DNA of 64,000 nucleotides, taken from CAZODA01 sp964578485 (GTDB taxonomy: Bacteria; Bacteroidota; Bacteroidia; Bacteroidales; Marinilabiliaceae). Shown here piece after piece: positions 25,801 through 33,247 of this stretch; position 1 is the first letter of the stretch; every line of letters begins with the position of its first letter. A model generated the notes under the pieces. It ran no database searches and was not told the DNA's origin. It worked only from the letters and a program-made list of their open reading frames with translations. The stretch is taken from assembly GCA_964578485.1 (NCBI GenBank), contig CAZODA010000011.1, forward strand, positions 12,057 to 76,056, read 5' to 3'. A program made the translations under genes and the position numbers.

Positions 25801-26006
25801 TATCATATAATTTGCCGGCAGGGATACTTGGATTTGTGAGAGGTGGATCGGTGTATTTGTCGGGTGAGAACTTATTGACTTTTACCGACTACCTTGGATT
25901 TGATCCGGAGTTTGCTTATTCATACAGCAGTGTCTTACAAGGTTATGATTATGGTAAAGTTCCACTGCCCCGAACTTATAAACTGGGCTTCAGATTGCAA
26001 TTCTAA
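22857..26006 (+). CDS. SusC-family TonB-dependent outer membrane transporter 2
   Basis: A 1049-residue transporter with signal peptide (about 1-25, ending PLTSQ), a regulatory-like beta-sandwich (about 30-105, VITGRVVNPYDGVPIEGALV), a plug domain (about 125-245, with PLIVIDGVPYLPD, ISNISFLRGADAAIYGSLGA and NGVIMIETDD) and a barrel ending in TYKLGFRLQF. The sequence is quite diverged from SusC 1: the usual T-K-K-G after the plug is replaced by TDDAAD. This suggests a different ligand, not a recent duplication. It pairs with the SusD-like gene that follows. Confidence 0.93.
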   Translation: MMTHLRMIFGITVCFLFLGVNPLTSQNTHVITGRVVNPYDGVPIEGALVSATGVAEPVSTDDEGYFAINVPALKGEVSAWASGFYTSIQSLFEQTEFHFVLIPEVKINYNEDLVLPFRRGFLRSKATNAINIGKLEFRDGNLTVDEALQNVFPGLQVINKSGMPGEGSYMSSRGIGSFVGNTSPLIVIDGVPYLPDMRGSPIINGFTGNIFKAISLSDISNISFLRGADAAIYGSLGANGVIMIETDDAADLDTQVEYIAQFGIASNVRQLPVLGVSDYKTHIGQISMTRYDDMADILEYFPYLRDNPDYYFNYLYNNQTDWQSEILRPAFVTENLVKIKGGDAIARYDLSFGYMDQQGVIDNTGFNRYHMRLNSNINVSQKVNLFATMSLAYMTNNLQEQGISVETNPLLSAMAKGPLFHPYQKDAANNIMPDYAVIRNVDGNILVNNAVTNPLALVNTSDIVAQGYDVLMNGGINYSFSDQWKMTGIVGLYHNYNREEVFFPGRTNQAIMPLVGGLAENTVRMGIGEAFNVYYNLNSAYYMNLGKRHHFNFVGGVQGVVSRREFDAGEGRNTSSDFYKTLGNVNISGRAFTGYIDKWNWMNFFLSSSYSYSNLLSAGLTASLDGSSVSGPDATRFGVFPAVNVAWHIKNMPFLSDSENVNRLNARAEYAVTGNSNFSSIYSEYYYRNQVFKEVSGIVRAGIPNTELRWEKNTTLNIGIDVSLFRHRLDMVLDFYNRNSSDVIINRQIPSQFGTNEMYDNLAEIRNRGIEAGLQYYILSEKDYDWVIGGNIAFNKNEIMSLGGQKDIIMEFLDGSALISKEGASAYSFYGYKTNGVYASSTEAKATGMVDYAGRPFRAGDIRFLDLKGNDNILDNSDRDIIGDPNPDFFGRFYTSVGIKRFRLTANFIYSYGNEAYNAVRREFESMKNFNNQLTSVIHSWNTEGQLTDMPRAEYGDPMGNNRFSDRWIEDASFIKLKELTLSYNLPAGILGFVRGGSVYLSGENLLTFTDYLGFDPEFAYSYSSVLQGYDYGKVPLPRTYKLGFRLQF

Positions 26007-26152
26007 TGTGAATAAGTTGTTATAGAATTTAATTATCAAGTATTACGAACATGCTAAGCAATAGTCCACAGGTTAATGATTCTTCTATAAGGACTCAAAA
26101 AAATGTTGAGTCTATGTTGGTGAAATTTGTGACTAAACAAAAATATAAAGAG

Positions 26153-27814
26153 ATGGAGAAATATAAGTTTCTAAGGGTGATTTCATTATTAATCCTATTG
26201 CTTGCTTTTTCAGGCTGTGAGGATTATTTTGAGGTTAATCCCGATGATGTTCTTTTGGAAAAAGATTATCCTACAACAGTAACAGAGTTATACTCAGCCT
26301 ATATGGGCATTGCTGCTAAGGTGCAGGATGTTGCCGATCAGGGATTTTTCCTCGAAGGCTTAAGAGGTGACTTTCTGGAACCTACTCAAAATGCGACTAA
26401 AGATATGATCGATTTGTATCATTATCGTGAAGGTGCAAATAACGAATTGGCCAATCCGGCAGGTTACTACGCTGTTATTATAAATGCTAATGATTATATA
26501 CATCACGTTGAAAAGTTTTATCTGAAGAATCCAACTGCTATTGATAAGGAAACTTTTGGAGCTTTAATCGGGGGAGCTATCAGGTATAAGGCCTGGGCAT
26601 ACGGTATGTTGGCAAAGCTTTATGGGAAGGCGGTTTGGATAGATGGACCATTATCAGAATTTAAGGATCTTTCTGATAAACCGCTGTTAGAATTTGATGA
26701 TATATTTTTAAAATGCATTGATTTAATTGAAAATGGCATTGAGATTGGTGGTCAGGCGGTTGATGGAAAAGGCATTATAAGGTGGTCCAATGTGCTGTAT
26801 CCTGGGCAGGGCGATAGTCCTGAGTTGCTTGAATGGAATAGAATCTGTCCTGATCCGGAAATGCTCCTTGCTGAATATTACTTGTTTACAGGAAATTTTC
26901 AACAGGTATTTGATAATTGTATGGTACTTATTCGAAGAGGAGGAGCAGAAGAAAGTTATCTTTTGAATAAAAGTGATTGGACGGGGAACTGGATACGTAT
27001 TTTCAGGGAATTTAGAAGGATGGAGGCCATGTTTATTGTTCCTTATGATTACGATCGGAATCAAACAAACCGCATCATTGAATATTTTTCTAATCAATCG
27101 CCTAATAAATATAAGTTAAGACCTTCAGAATTTCTCCGGGATCAATATACTGCTCAGATCAGGGCTGATGGCCAGCAAGGAGATAATGCTCGTGGAAATA
27201 CAAAAACTTATGCCATGCAAAATGGCCAGTGGGTGGTAAATAAATATTCTACGGGTCATCAGACCATTGATCGTATTCATCGGAATGATGTCCTTATAAT
27301 GCTTAAGAGAGCTTCAGATATATATTTTTGGTTGACGGAAGCTCTGATACACCTTGAACGCTTTGAGGAAGCTCGGGTGTTTTTGAATGGTGGAATTGAA
27401 GGTTATTTTGATGCCGGTAATGGTGTGTTTACGCCTCCATTCGAATCTTATCCGGAAACGCTTTATCAGGCGAGTGAGCGAAATAGAGGCCTTGGTGCCA
27501 ATCAAGGAATTCGGGGGCGGGCAGGATTACGTCCTCTTGGTGAAGAATATTTCGATAATCCGGGTAATATGCAGGAGTCTAAAAAAGCATTAGATATATT
27601 ATTGGCTGAAGAAACAAGCCTTGAATCTGCGGCTGAAGCCAGAGCTTTGTTTGCTTTTATAAGGATGGCAAAAAGGTGGAATGATCCGGCTATTGTTGCT
27701 GATCGGGTTAGTGCTAAATACCCCGAAGGTGAGAGAGAATCCATTCGTGCTCATTTAATGAATCCGGGAAATTGGTTCATTAATTATAATTTGAGCCCTG
27801 ATGATCTAAAATAA
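26153..27814 (+). CDS. SusD/RagB-family glycan-binding lipoprotein 2
   Basis: The frame opens at 26051, but the ATG at 26153 gives a clean lipoprotein of 553 residues: MEKYKFLRVISLLILLLAFS followed by GCEDYF. Residues downstream carry the SusD pattern: ADQGFFLEGLRGDFLEPT, helices with AWAYGMLAKLYGKAVW, then a C-terminal block with RASDIYFWLTEALIHLERFE. It is larger than SusD 1 and diverged from it, in step with the second SusC. It should cap the SusC 2 barrel. Confidence 0.9.
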   Translation: MEKYKFLRVISLLILLLAFSGCEDYFEVNPDDVLLEKDYPTTVTELYSAYMGIAAKVQDVADQGFFLEGLRGDFLEPTQNATKDMIDLYHYREGANNELANPAGYYAVIINANDYIHHVEKFYLKNPTAIDKETFGALIGGAIRYKAWAYGMLAKLYGKAVWIDGPLSEFKDLSDKPLLEFDDIFLKCIDLIENGIEIGGQAVDGKGIIRWSNVLYPGQGDSPELLEWNRICPDPEMLLAEYYLFTGNFQQVFDNCMVLIRRGGAEESYLLNKSDWTGNWIRIFREFRRMEAMFIVPYDYDRNQTNRIIEYFSNQSPNKYKLRPSEFLRDQYTAQIRADGQQGDNARGNTKTYAMQNGQWVVNKYSTGHQTIDRIHRNDVLIMLKRASDIYFWLTEALIHLERFEEARVFLNGGIEGYFDAGNGVFTPPFESYPETLYQASERNRGLGANQGIRGRAGLRPLGEEYFDNPGNMQESKKALDILLAEETSLESAAEARALFAFIRMAKRWNDPAIVADRVSAKYPEGERESIRAHLMNPGNWFINYNLSPDDLK

Positions 27815-28081
27815 ATTGGAGAAATATAAACAGTAATAGAAGCTATTAAGATAATTGATTGACTGCATAGAAGTTTTTAAAGATTGTTCCTGAGCTATTA
27901 TGATTCTTACATATCTCTTTGAAATTGCATGGAATAGGATCTTATAGCGGTGTGCTTACTTGACAATGATGTGGTTGATTATTTGATGCTTGTACCCCTT
28001 ACCGGAGAATGAATAATTTGCAAGCAACTACATTAGAATTAATCAAGAAGAATTAAATGTTTAATTTAATTAGGAGTAACT

Positions 28082-30121
28082 ATGAAAACACTATTTACTG
28101 TGTGTTTCTTGACTTTGGCTGTAATGGTTCAAGGTCAGAACACAAAGAAATGGAGTGGTGCTGAAAATCGGGACTGGGATGTGGTTAGCTTAAATTGGTT
28201 TTCGATAGAAGGACTTCCACTTCCAACAAATTTTAATGTTGGAGACAATGCGATTTTTGATGATTCAAGGCTTGAAGCTCAGAGTGAAGAGGATATGCCT
28301 GAAGCAGTTAATGTAGTAGGAGCTTTGGATGTTGGGGACATTACCATCAGCAATAGTGAAAATATTTTGTACCGATTTTTAAATGTGGATGGTAGTGATT
28401 CGAAATTTGTTGGTGAAGGAACTCTGATCAAAGAAGGTGATGGAGAACTTATTTCTTCTGTACTTAATGAGTTGGAAAATGGAACAATTGTAAGAGGAGG
28501 GATTTTGACTATGGATCGTTTGAATGATCCGAATATCTTTGGTCCTCAAATTGTTTTTGAAAACAATGGAACAATTGTTATCGGAACACATTCTACTGAA
28601 ACTTATCCGGATTTGACATCGACTTGGATTATTGAAGAAGGCGAATCAGGAGGATTCAAGGCCGCACGTTATGTCTATGTTAATAATGTACTTAAAGGAA
28701 GTGGAACTCTTAATTTCATTGGTCGCGGTGAACGTTCTTTTGTAAGATTCGATCAGAATGCTGACTGGCGTCAGTTTTCCGGTCGTATAGTTGTAACAGG
28801 AGAGAATCCTTTTAAAGCAGGTTATACAGGCATGGGTTTGCAAACAGGTATTACCTGGAATGTAAATGATTTTCAGGGCATGGATGAAAATTTAGCCTCT
28901 TCTTCTGTATATCTTACTAATCAAGGAGCTATCTATTCTCAATCGGGAGAACGATGTTATCGTATTGGAAGCTTGAGTGGTTCTGATGATGGAATTGTAC
29001 ATGGTTTTATGCGCTCATCTACTACTCCCGGAATTTATTACCTGGTAGGAGGCTTAAATAAAAACGATCTTCTTAAAAGTATTATTCGTCCTATTGCCAC
29101 ACAAGATGTAACCATAGGTGGCAACAAAGTTTCAATGCCGCGTCGTGATAACCGGGTGGGGATTATAAAAGAAGGAAGCGGAATTTTGAAACTTACTAAC
29201 GGAATGAATTATATTACAGGTGGGGTGAATATTGTAGAAGGAACTGTTTATATAAGTAATCCTGAAGGTACTCGTTCCGGAACCGGGCATGTATCTAATT
29301 ATGGTACAGTTGTATGGGTAGGAGAAGAAGGTACTTTGGGTGGAACCGGTATTATTTCGGGTCATATTGATGTGAGAGGAAGACTTGAGCCGGGTGAAAA
29401 TAAAGTTGGAACTTTAACTATTCGTGACTTTCTGTCGGAAGATCTACCCGATAGTGATGAGCCACGCAAGTTTGATATAGTATTGAGAGAATCTGCTCAT
29501 GTTGAGATGGAGTTGAACACTGCTGATTATTCCGACAGGCTTGTATCAGATTCGATTATTTATAATGGAGTTCTGGAAGTTAAACTTTCTTATAGTTATA
29601 ATATTAGTGAAGGAGATGAGTTTCTGTTGTTTGATGCTGAAAGGAAATTCAATAGTGAAAGCGAATTTACGGAAATTATTCTTCCAATGGAAGATGAAGG
29701 ATGGGTTTGGGATATTACTTCCTTGTATGAAACCGGAAGCATTACATTGGTAACCGGTGGTGGACAAACTGAAGGAGAAGAGCCTGATAATCCTTTTCCT
29801 GAAGATGAAGGTGAAGATGAAGGTGAAGATAATGGTGAAGATGATGGTGAAGGAGAAGAGCCTCCAACTGCCTTATCTGGAGTTGTAGATAATGAGCTAA
29901 TAATATATCCAAATCCTAATAAGGGTGAATTTACTGTGCAGATTCCGGAAGCTAAAGGAATATTAGTTGAGGTGTTCAATGCTGCTGGTGCTATGGTGAC
30001 CAGTAAGCCTGTTGTTTCTTCTAATGTGTTTGTTTCTTTAGCCGGTCATGAGAAAGGTTTATACATTGTTAGAGTTCAAACTACCAATGCTGTGATAGTT
30101 CACAAGGTAATAGTTAGATAA
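28082..30121 (+). CDS. secreted beta-strand-repeat protein with type IX sorting domain
   Basis: A 679-residue protein with signal peptide (about 1-19, ending VQGQ). Residues about 20-565 hold glycine-rich beta-helix segments of the autotransporter-associated repeat type: KEGDGELISSVLNELENGTI and KEGSGILKLTNGMNYITGGV are two clear units, followed by GTLGGTGIISGHIDVRGRLE. An acidic linker with EDEG repeats (about 574-593) leads to a type A sorting domain at about 605-679 (LIIYPNPNKGEF ... GLYIVRV). It is probably exported by type IX secretion and attached to the surface. It has no catalytic motif that I can see; structural or adhesive roles fit, next to the pectate lyase. Confidence 0.75.
   Translation: MKTLFTVCFLTLAVMVQGQNTKKWSGAENRDWDVVSLNWFSIEGLPLPTNFNVGDNAIFDDSRLEAQSEEDMPEAVNVVGALDVGDITISNSENILYRFLNVDGSDSKFVGEGTLIKEGDGELISSVLNELENGTIVRGGILTMDRLNDPNIFGPQIVFENNGTIVIGTHSTETYPDLTSTWIIEEGESGGFKAARYVYVNNVLKGSGTLNFIGRGERSFVRFDQNADWRQFSGRIVVTGENPFKAGYTGMGLQTGITWNVNDFQGMDENLASSSVYLTNQGAIYSQSGERCYRIGSLSGSDDGIVHGFMRSSTTPGIYYLVGGLNKNDLLKSIIRPIATQDVTIGGNKVSMPRRDNRVGIIKEGSGILKLTNGMNYITGGVNIVEGTVYISNPEGTRSGTGHVSNYGTVVWVGEEGTLGGTGIISGHIDVRGRLEPGENKVGTLTIRDFLSEDLPDSDEPRKFDIVLRESAHVEMELNTADYSDRLVSDSIIYNGVLEVKLSYSYNISEGDEFLLFDAERKFNSESEFTEIILPMEDEGWVWDITSLYETGSITLVTGGGQTEGEEPDNPFPEDEGEDEGEDNGEDDGEGEEPPTALSGVVDNELIIYPNPNKGEFTVQIPEAKGILVEVFNAAGAMVTSKPVVSSNVFVSLAGHEKGLYIVRVQTTNAVIVHKVIVR
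29771..29863 (+). repeat. 12-bp tandem repeats encoding an acidic EDxG linker
   Basis: Four tandem 12-base units starting at 29801 (GAAGATGAAGGT twice, then two variants) encode EDEG, EDEG, EDNG, EDDG. The block is bracketed by two copies of GAAGGAGAAGAGCCT at 29771-29785 and 29849-29863. Such in-frame repeats can vary in number between strains without breaking the protein. Confidence 0.8.
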
Positions 30122-30246
30122 ACCAATCAGAAATAAACATTCGTATGTTTTAATTATCAAGAAGGCATATAGTTACAGGGAAATTATCAATTTATTATGC
30201 ATTGTTTTTCCGTGAATGTGCCTTCTTTTTTAAAGTAAGAATAATT

Positions 30247-33096
30247 ATGAGGTCACTTTTTGTTGTTGTTGTTTTATCATTTTTATCACTTGTTGCTTCA
30301 AGTGCACAAACATTGGCATTTCCCGAAGCTGTTGGTTTTGGGCGCTATGCAAGTGGAGGAAGAGGTGGAGAAGTAGTTCGGGTAACTAACCTTAATGATA
30401 GTGGTCCCGGCTCTCTCAGGGACGCAATTAGTCAGCCCAACCGCATTATCATATTTGATGTGGGTGGAGTTATTCATCTCCAAAGCCGTTTGGTATTTAA
30501 AAGTAACCAGACTATCGCAGGTCAAACTGCTCCCGGTGAAGGAATTGTAGTATATGGCCAGGGAGTTTCTTTTTCCGGGGCTCACAATGTCATCGTGCGT
30601 CATATTGCTTTTCGCATGGGCCTTGGAGGTGGTAGTGGTCATGATGCTATAGGCATTGCCAATGGAAGCAATATGATTTTTGATCATGTGTCTGTTTCCT
30701 GGGGACGCGATGAGGTTTTCTCTATTAACTGGGACAATAAAGGAACTGAGCCTTCCAATATCACCATTCAGAATTCTATAATAGCCCAAGGTTTACAAGG
30801 ACACTCCGCAGGAGGTTTGATGCAGACAAATGGTGGTGTAACACTTTTCAGAAATTTATATATTGATAATCATACTCGAAATCCAAAGGTGAAAGGTCTT
30901 AACCAGTTTGTCAATAATGTTGTCTATAACTGGGGTGGTGGGGCATGTTATATTTTGGGAGATTCCGAGGGTACTTCTTGGGCCACTATCGTCAATAATT
31001 ATTTTATTAATGGTCCGAGTGCCGATAGTAAACCTTATTCACGAGCAAATAATAATTTTCAGTTGTTTGCCGAAGGTAATTATCATGATGGAAATAAAAA
31101 TGGCCTGTTGGATGGGATATTGAATGTGCAAAGTGATTATGGTCCTGCTTATTGGGTTGAATCACCCGAATATTGGGAAAATTTACCTGAAGGTGACCCT
31201 AAAAAAATTCCACAAATGCATCCTGAAATTCCTGATCAAATGACTGCAGAAGAAGCTTATTACTGGATTGTGGATAATGTAGGCAAGGTGTTACCTGTTC
31301 GCGATCAGGTAGATGACTATCTAATTTGGGAGTTAACTTCTCTTGGAACCGAAGGAGCTATTATTAGTTCTGAAAATGAGTTGCCAACTAATGGCCCCGG
31401 AATAGTTTTTGGTGGTCATCCTTTGGCGGATACCGATGCAGATGGTATTCCGGATGTGTGGGAAGACATACTGGGCTGCGATAAAAATGTTGATGATGCT
31501 ATGGAAATGGGGCAAGATGGATATACTAATATTGAAAGATATATTAACAGTATTACTGAAGCTGCACCATATTTTCGTTATCCTTTAAATGTAATGGCTA
31601 CGCAGCGTAACACTACATCTATAACTTTGGGTTGGATTAATTTGGAGGATAAAGCTGATGAACTTGTGGTTGAAATGAGTATTGACAATGAGACATTCGA
31701 AGAGATCCTCAGAGTTGCCGGAGATGCTATAAGCAGTGGGCCAATTACAGATTTAACGAGTGGAACCACTTATTATTTTAGGATTAAAGCAGTAAGTGAA
31801 GAAGTGGAATCCTTGTATTCGGCAGTCTATTCGGTGGCTACACAAAGTGAAGCATTACCACCATCGCCTAGTATCAACCCTTTTCCTGCGAATGGAGATG
31901 AAGGGCTTAGTTATAATAATTTGAAACTTTCATGGGATAATTCAACTTCTTTGATGGGGGGTATTATATACTATACTATTTATATGGGAACAAATCCCGA
32001 AGACTTGGAAGTGTTGGTTGATGATATTAGCGGAAAATTTTATACAGTAACATCCCTTGAACAGAATAAAACCTATTATTGGAAAGTAAAGGCTGTAAAT
32101 TTATTGGGAGAGGATGAAAGTGAAATATGGTCGTTTACAACCGCTTTACCAATAGAACGAAATATGATTTTTCATATGCCTTTTGATGAATCGGGAGGAT
32201 CTACTACGTTTGATGTTATTTCAAGTGAATCTGCTCAAGCTGTTAATTTTACCCCGAAATGGCAAGCCGGCAAAATAGGAAATTCAATTTATTTCCCCGG
32301 CTCACCTTCCGATTCTCATATAAAATTTGCGCATAATGAAAATTTGTTCCTCGATAATCAGTCATTCTCTATAGTTTTATGGTTTAAGTCGCCCGGTAGC
32401 GAACCCGATTCTTATCTTTTACATAAAGGGATGCATGATCACAGCAATAATGGTAATGGTAAATGGATTGGTATTCAATATAGAGGATCGCGATTTACTT
32501 TTGCGATTGATGATGATATCGTCAAAACAGATCTTAATATTACCAATAATCCTGCCCAATGGTTCAATAATGAATGGCATCATTTGGTTTGTATTCGTAA
32601 TCGGGAAGAAAACAAACTTCAAATGTATATTAACAGTGTCCTGGTAGGGGAAATTAGTGATGGAACAACCGGCATTGGGGAAACAGGCGACCTGATCTTA
32701 GGAAACAGAAATGGATATTTTGATAATCCATATCCGGGAAACCTTGATGATCTCAGAATTTATGATGCAGCTTTAACAGCTGATGAAGTTTTCGATCTTT
32801 TCAAATCTACAATTACCAAGCTCCCGGAAACTGAACTATTTGTATCGAACACTCGCGTATTTCCAAACCCCTTTAGTAGTGAAATCACTTTGTATTGTCC
32901 CGATTGCATTGCAAATAGCCAAGTAGAGGTGAGGATATACGATGTTTCAGGAGTTTTGATGTTGAATACAAAACAGGAAGTAGATCTTGATGGTGGAATT
33001 TATTTAAGTGGATTGAGTGTTTTACCTCCGGGTTTATACATCTGCAAAGTATTATCCGCTTCAGGGCCACAGCTGTTTAAATTAATGAAGCATTAA
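30247..33096 (+). CDS. multidomain secreted pectate lyase (PL1-like) with FN3, LamG and type IX sorting domain
   Basis: From the ATG at 30247 the protein has 949 residues (the frame also opens at a TTG at 30202, before a poor signal). After the signal peptide (ending SSAQ), residues about 20-380 form a parallel beta-helix of pectate lyase type: AFPEAVGFGRYASGGRGGEV, VTNLNDSGPGSLRDAI, IFDVGGVIHL, and NVIVRHIAFRMG with FDHVSVSWGRDEVFSI. A calcium-loop-like DTDADGIPDVWED follows near 394. Two fibronectin III-like units (about 440-530 and 545-640), a LamG-like domain (about 650-860) and a sorting domain (about 875-949, VFPNPFSSEITL) complete it. It should cut polygalacturonate at the cell surface. 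Confidence 0.87.
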   Translation: MRSLFVVVVLSFLSLVASSAQTLAFPEAVGFGRYASGGRGGEVVRVTNLNDSGPGSLRDAISQPNRIIIFDVGGVIHLQSRLVFKSNQTIAGQTAPGEGIVVYGQGVSFSGAHNVIVRHIAFRMGLGGGSGHDAIGIANGSNMIFDHVSVSWGRDEVFSINWDNKGTEPSNITIQNSIIAQGLQGHSAGGLMQTNGGVTLFRNLYIDNHTRNPKVKGLNQFVNNVVYNWGGGACYILGDSEGTSWATIVNNYFINGPSADSKPYSRANNNFQLFAEGNYHDGNKNGLLDGILNVQSDYGPAYWVESPEYWENLPEGDPKKIPQMHPEIPDQMTAEEAYYWIVDNVGKVLPVRDQVDDYLIWELTSLGTEGAIISSENELPTNGPGIVFGGHPLADTDADGIPDVWEDILGCDKNVDDAMEMGQDGYTNIERYINSITEAAPYFRYPLNVMATQRNTTSITLGWINLEDKADELVVEMSIDNETFEEILRVAGDAISSGPITDLTSGTTYYFRIKAVSEEVESLYSAVYSVATQSEALPPSPSINPFPANGDEGLSYNNLKLSWDNSTSLMGGIIYYTIYMGTNPEDLEVLVDDISGKFYTVTSLEQNKTYYWKVKAVNLLGEDESEIWSFTTALPIERNMIFHMPFDESGGSTTFDVISSESAQAVNFTPKWQAGKIGNSIYFPGSPSDSHIKFAHNENLFLDNQSFSIVLWFKSPGSEPDSYLLHKGMHDHSNNGNGKWIGIQYRGSRFTFAIDDDIVKTDLNITNNPAQWFNNEWHHLVCIRNREENKLQMYINSVLVGEISDGTTGIGETGDLILGNRNGYFDNPYPGNLDDLRIYDAALTADEVFDLFKSTITKLPETELFVSNTRVFPNPFSSEITLYCPDCIANSQVEVRIYDVSGVLMLNTKQEVDLDGGIYLSGLSVLPPGLYICKVLSASGPQLFKLMKH

Positions 33097-33132
33097 GTTT
33101 TAATTTTTTGCTAATTACTTTGTTTATTTGAC

Positions 33133-33160
33133 AGGGAGTTGCCGGTTAAAAGGCCTCCCT
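33133..33160. terminator. hairpin between pectate lyase and bamA 3' ends
   Basis: AGGGAG with GCC (33133-33138 and 33141-33143) pairs with GGC and CTCCCT (33152-33160), leaving an 8-base loop. It lies between two converging genes. The T-run after it is weak, so its strength as terminator is uncertain. Confidence 0.5.
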
Positions 33161-33247
33161 TATATCAAATTTTTCAAGAGAGGCTTTAAATTCTATTGGA
33201 AATAAAACTTATGTAATAATAATATCCTGTTGTAAAATTGCAGCTAT

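Larger units (their letters stand above)
12335..33096 (+). other. polysaccharide-utilisation-like locus with fasciclin lipoproteins and pectate lyase
   Basis: Nine + strand genes in sequence: FAS1 lipoprotein, SusC, SusD, FAS1 lipoprotein, FAS1 lipoprotein, SusC, SusD, beta-strand-repeat secreted protein, PL1-type pectate lyase. Gaps inside the first seven genes are mostly under 120 bases, so one or two transcripts are likely. No glycoside hydrolase, sulfatase, hybrid two-component system or sigma/anti-sigma pair is present. The lyase points to pectin or another homogalacturonan-containing polymer as substrate. Confidence 0.7.
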
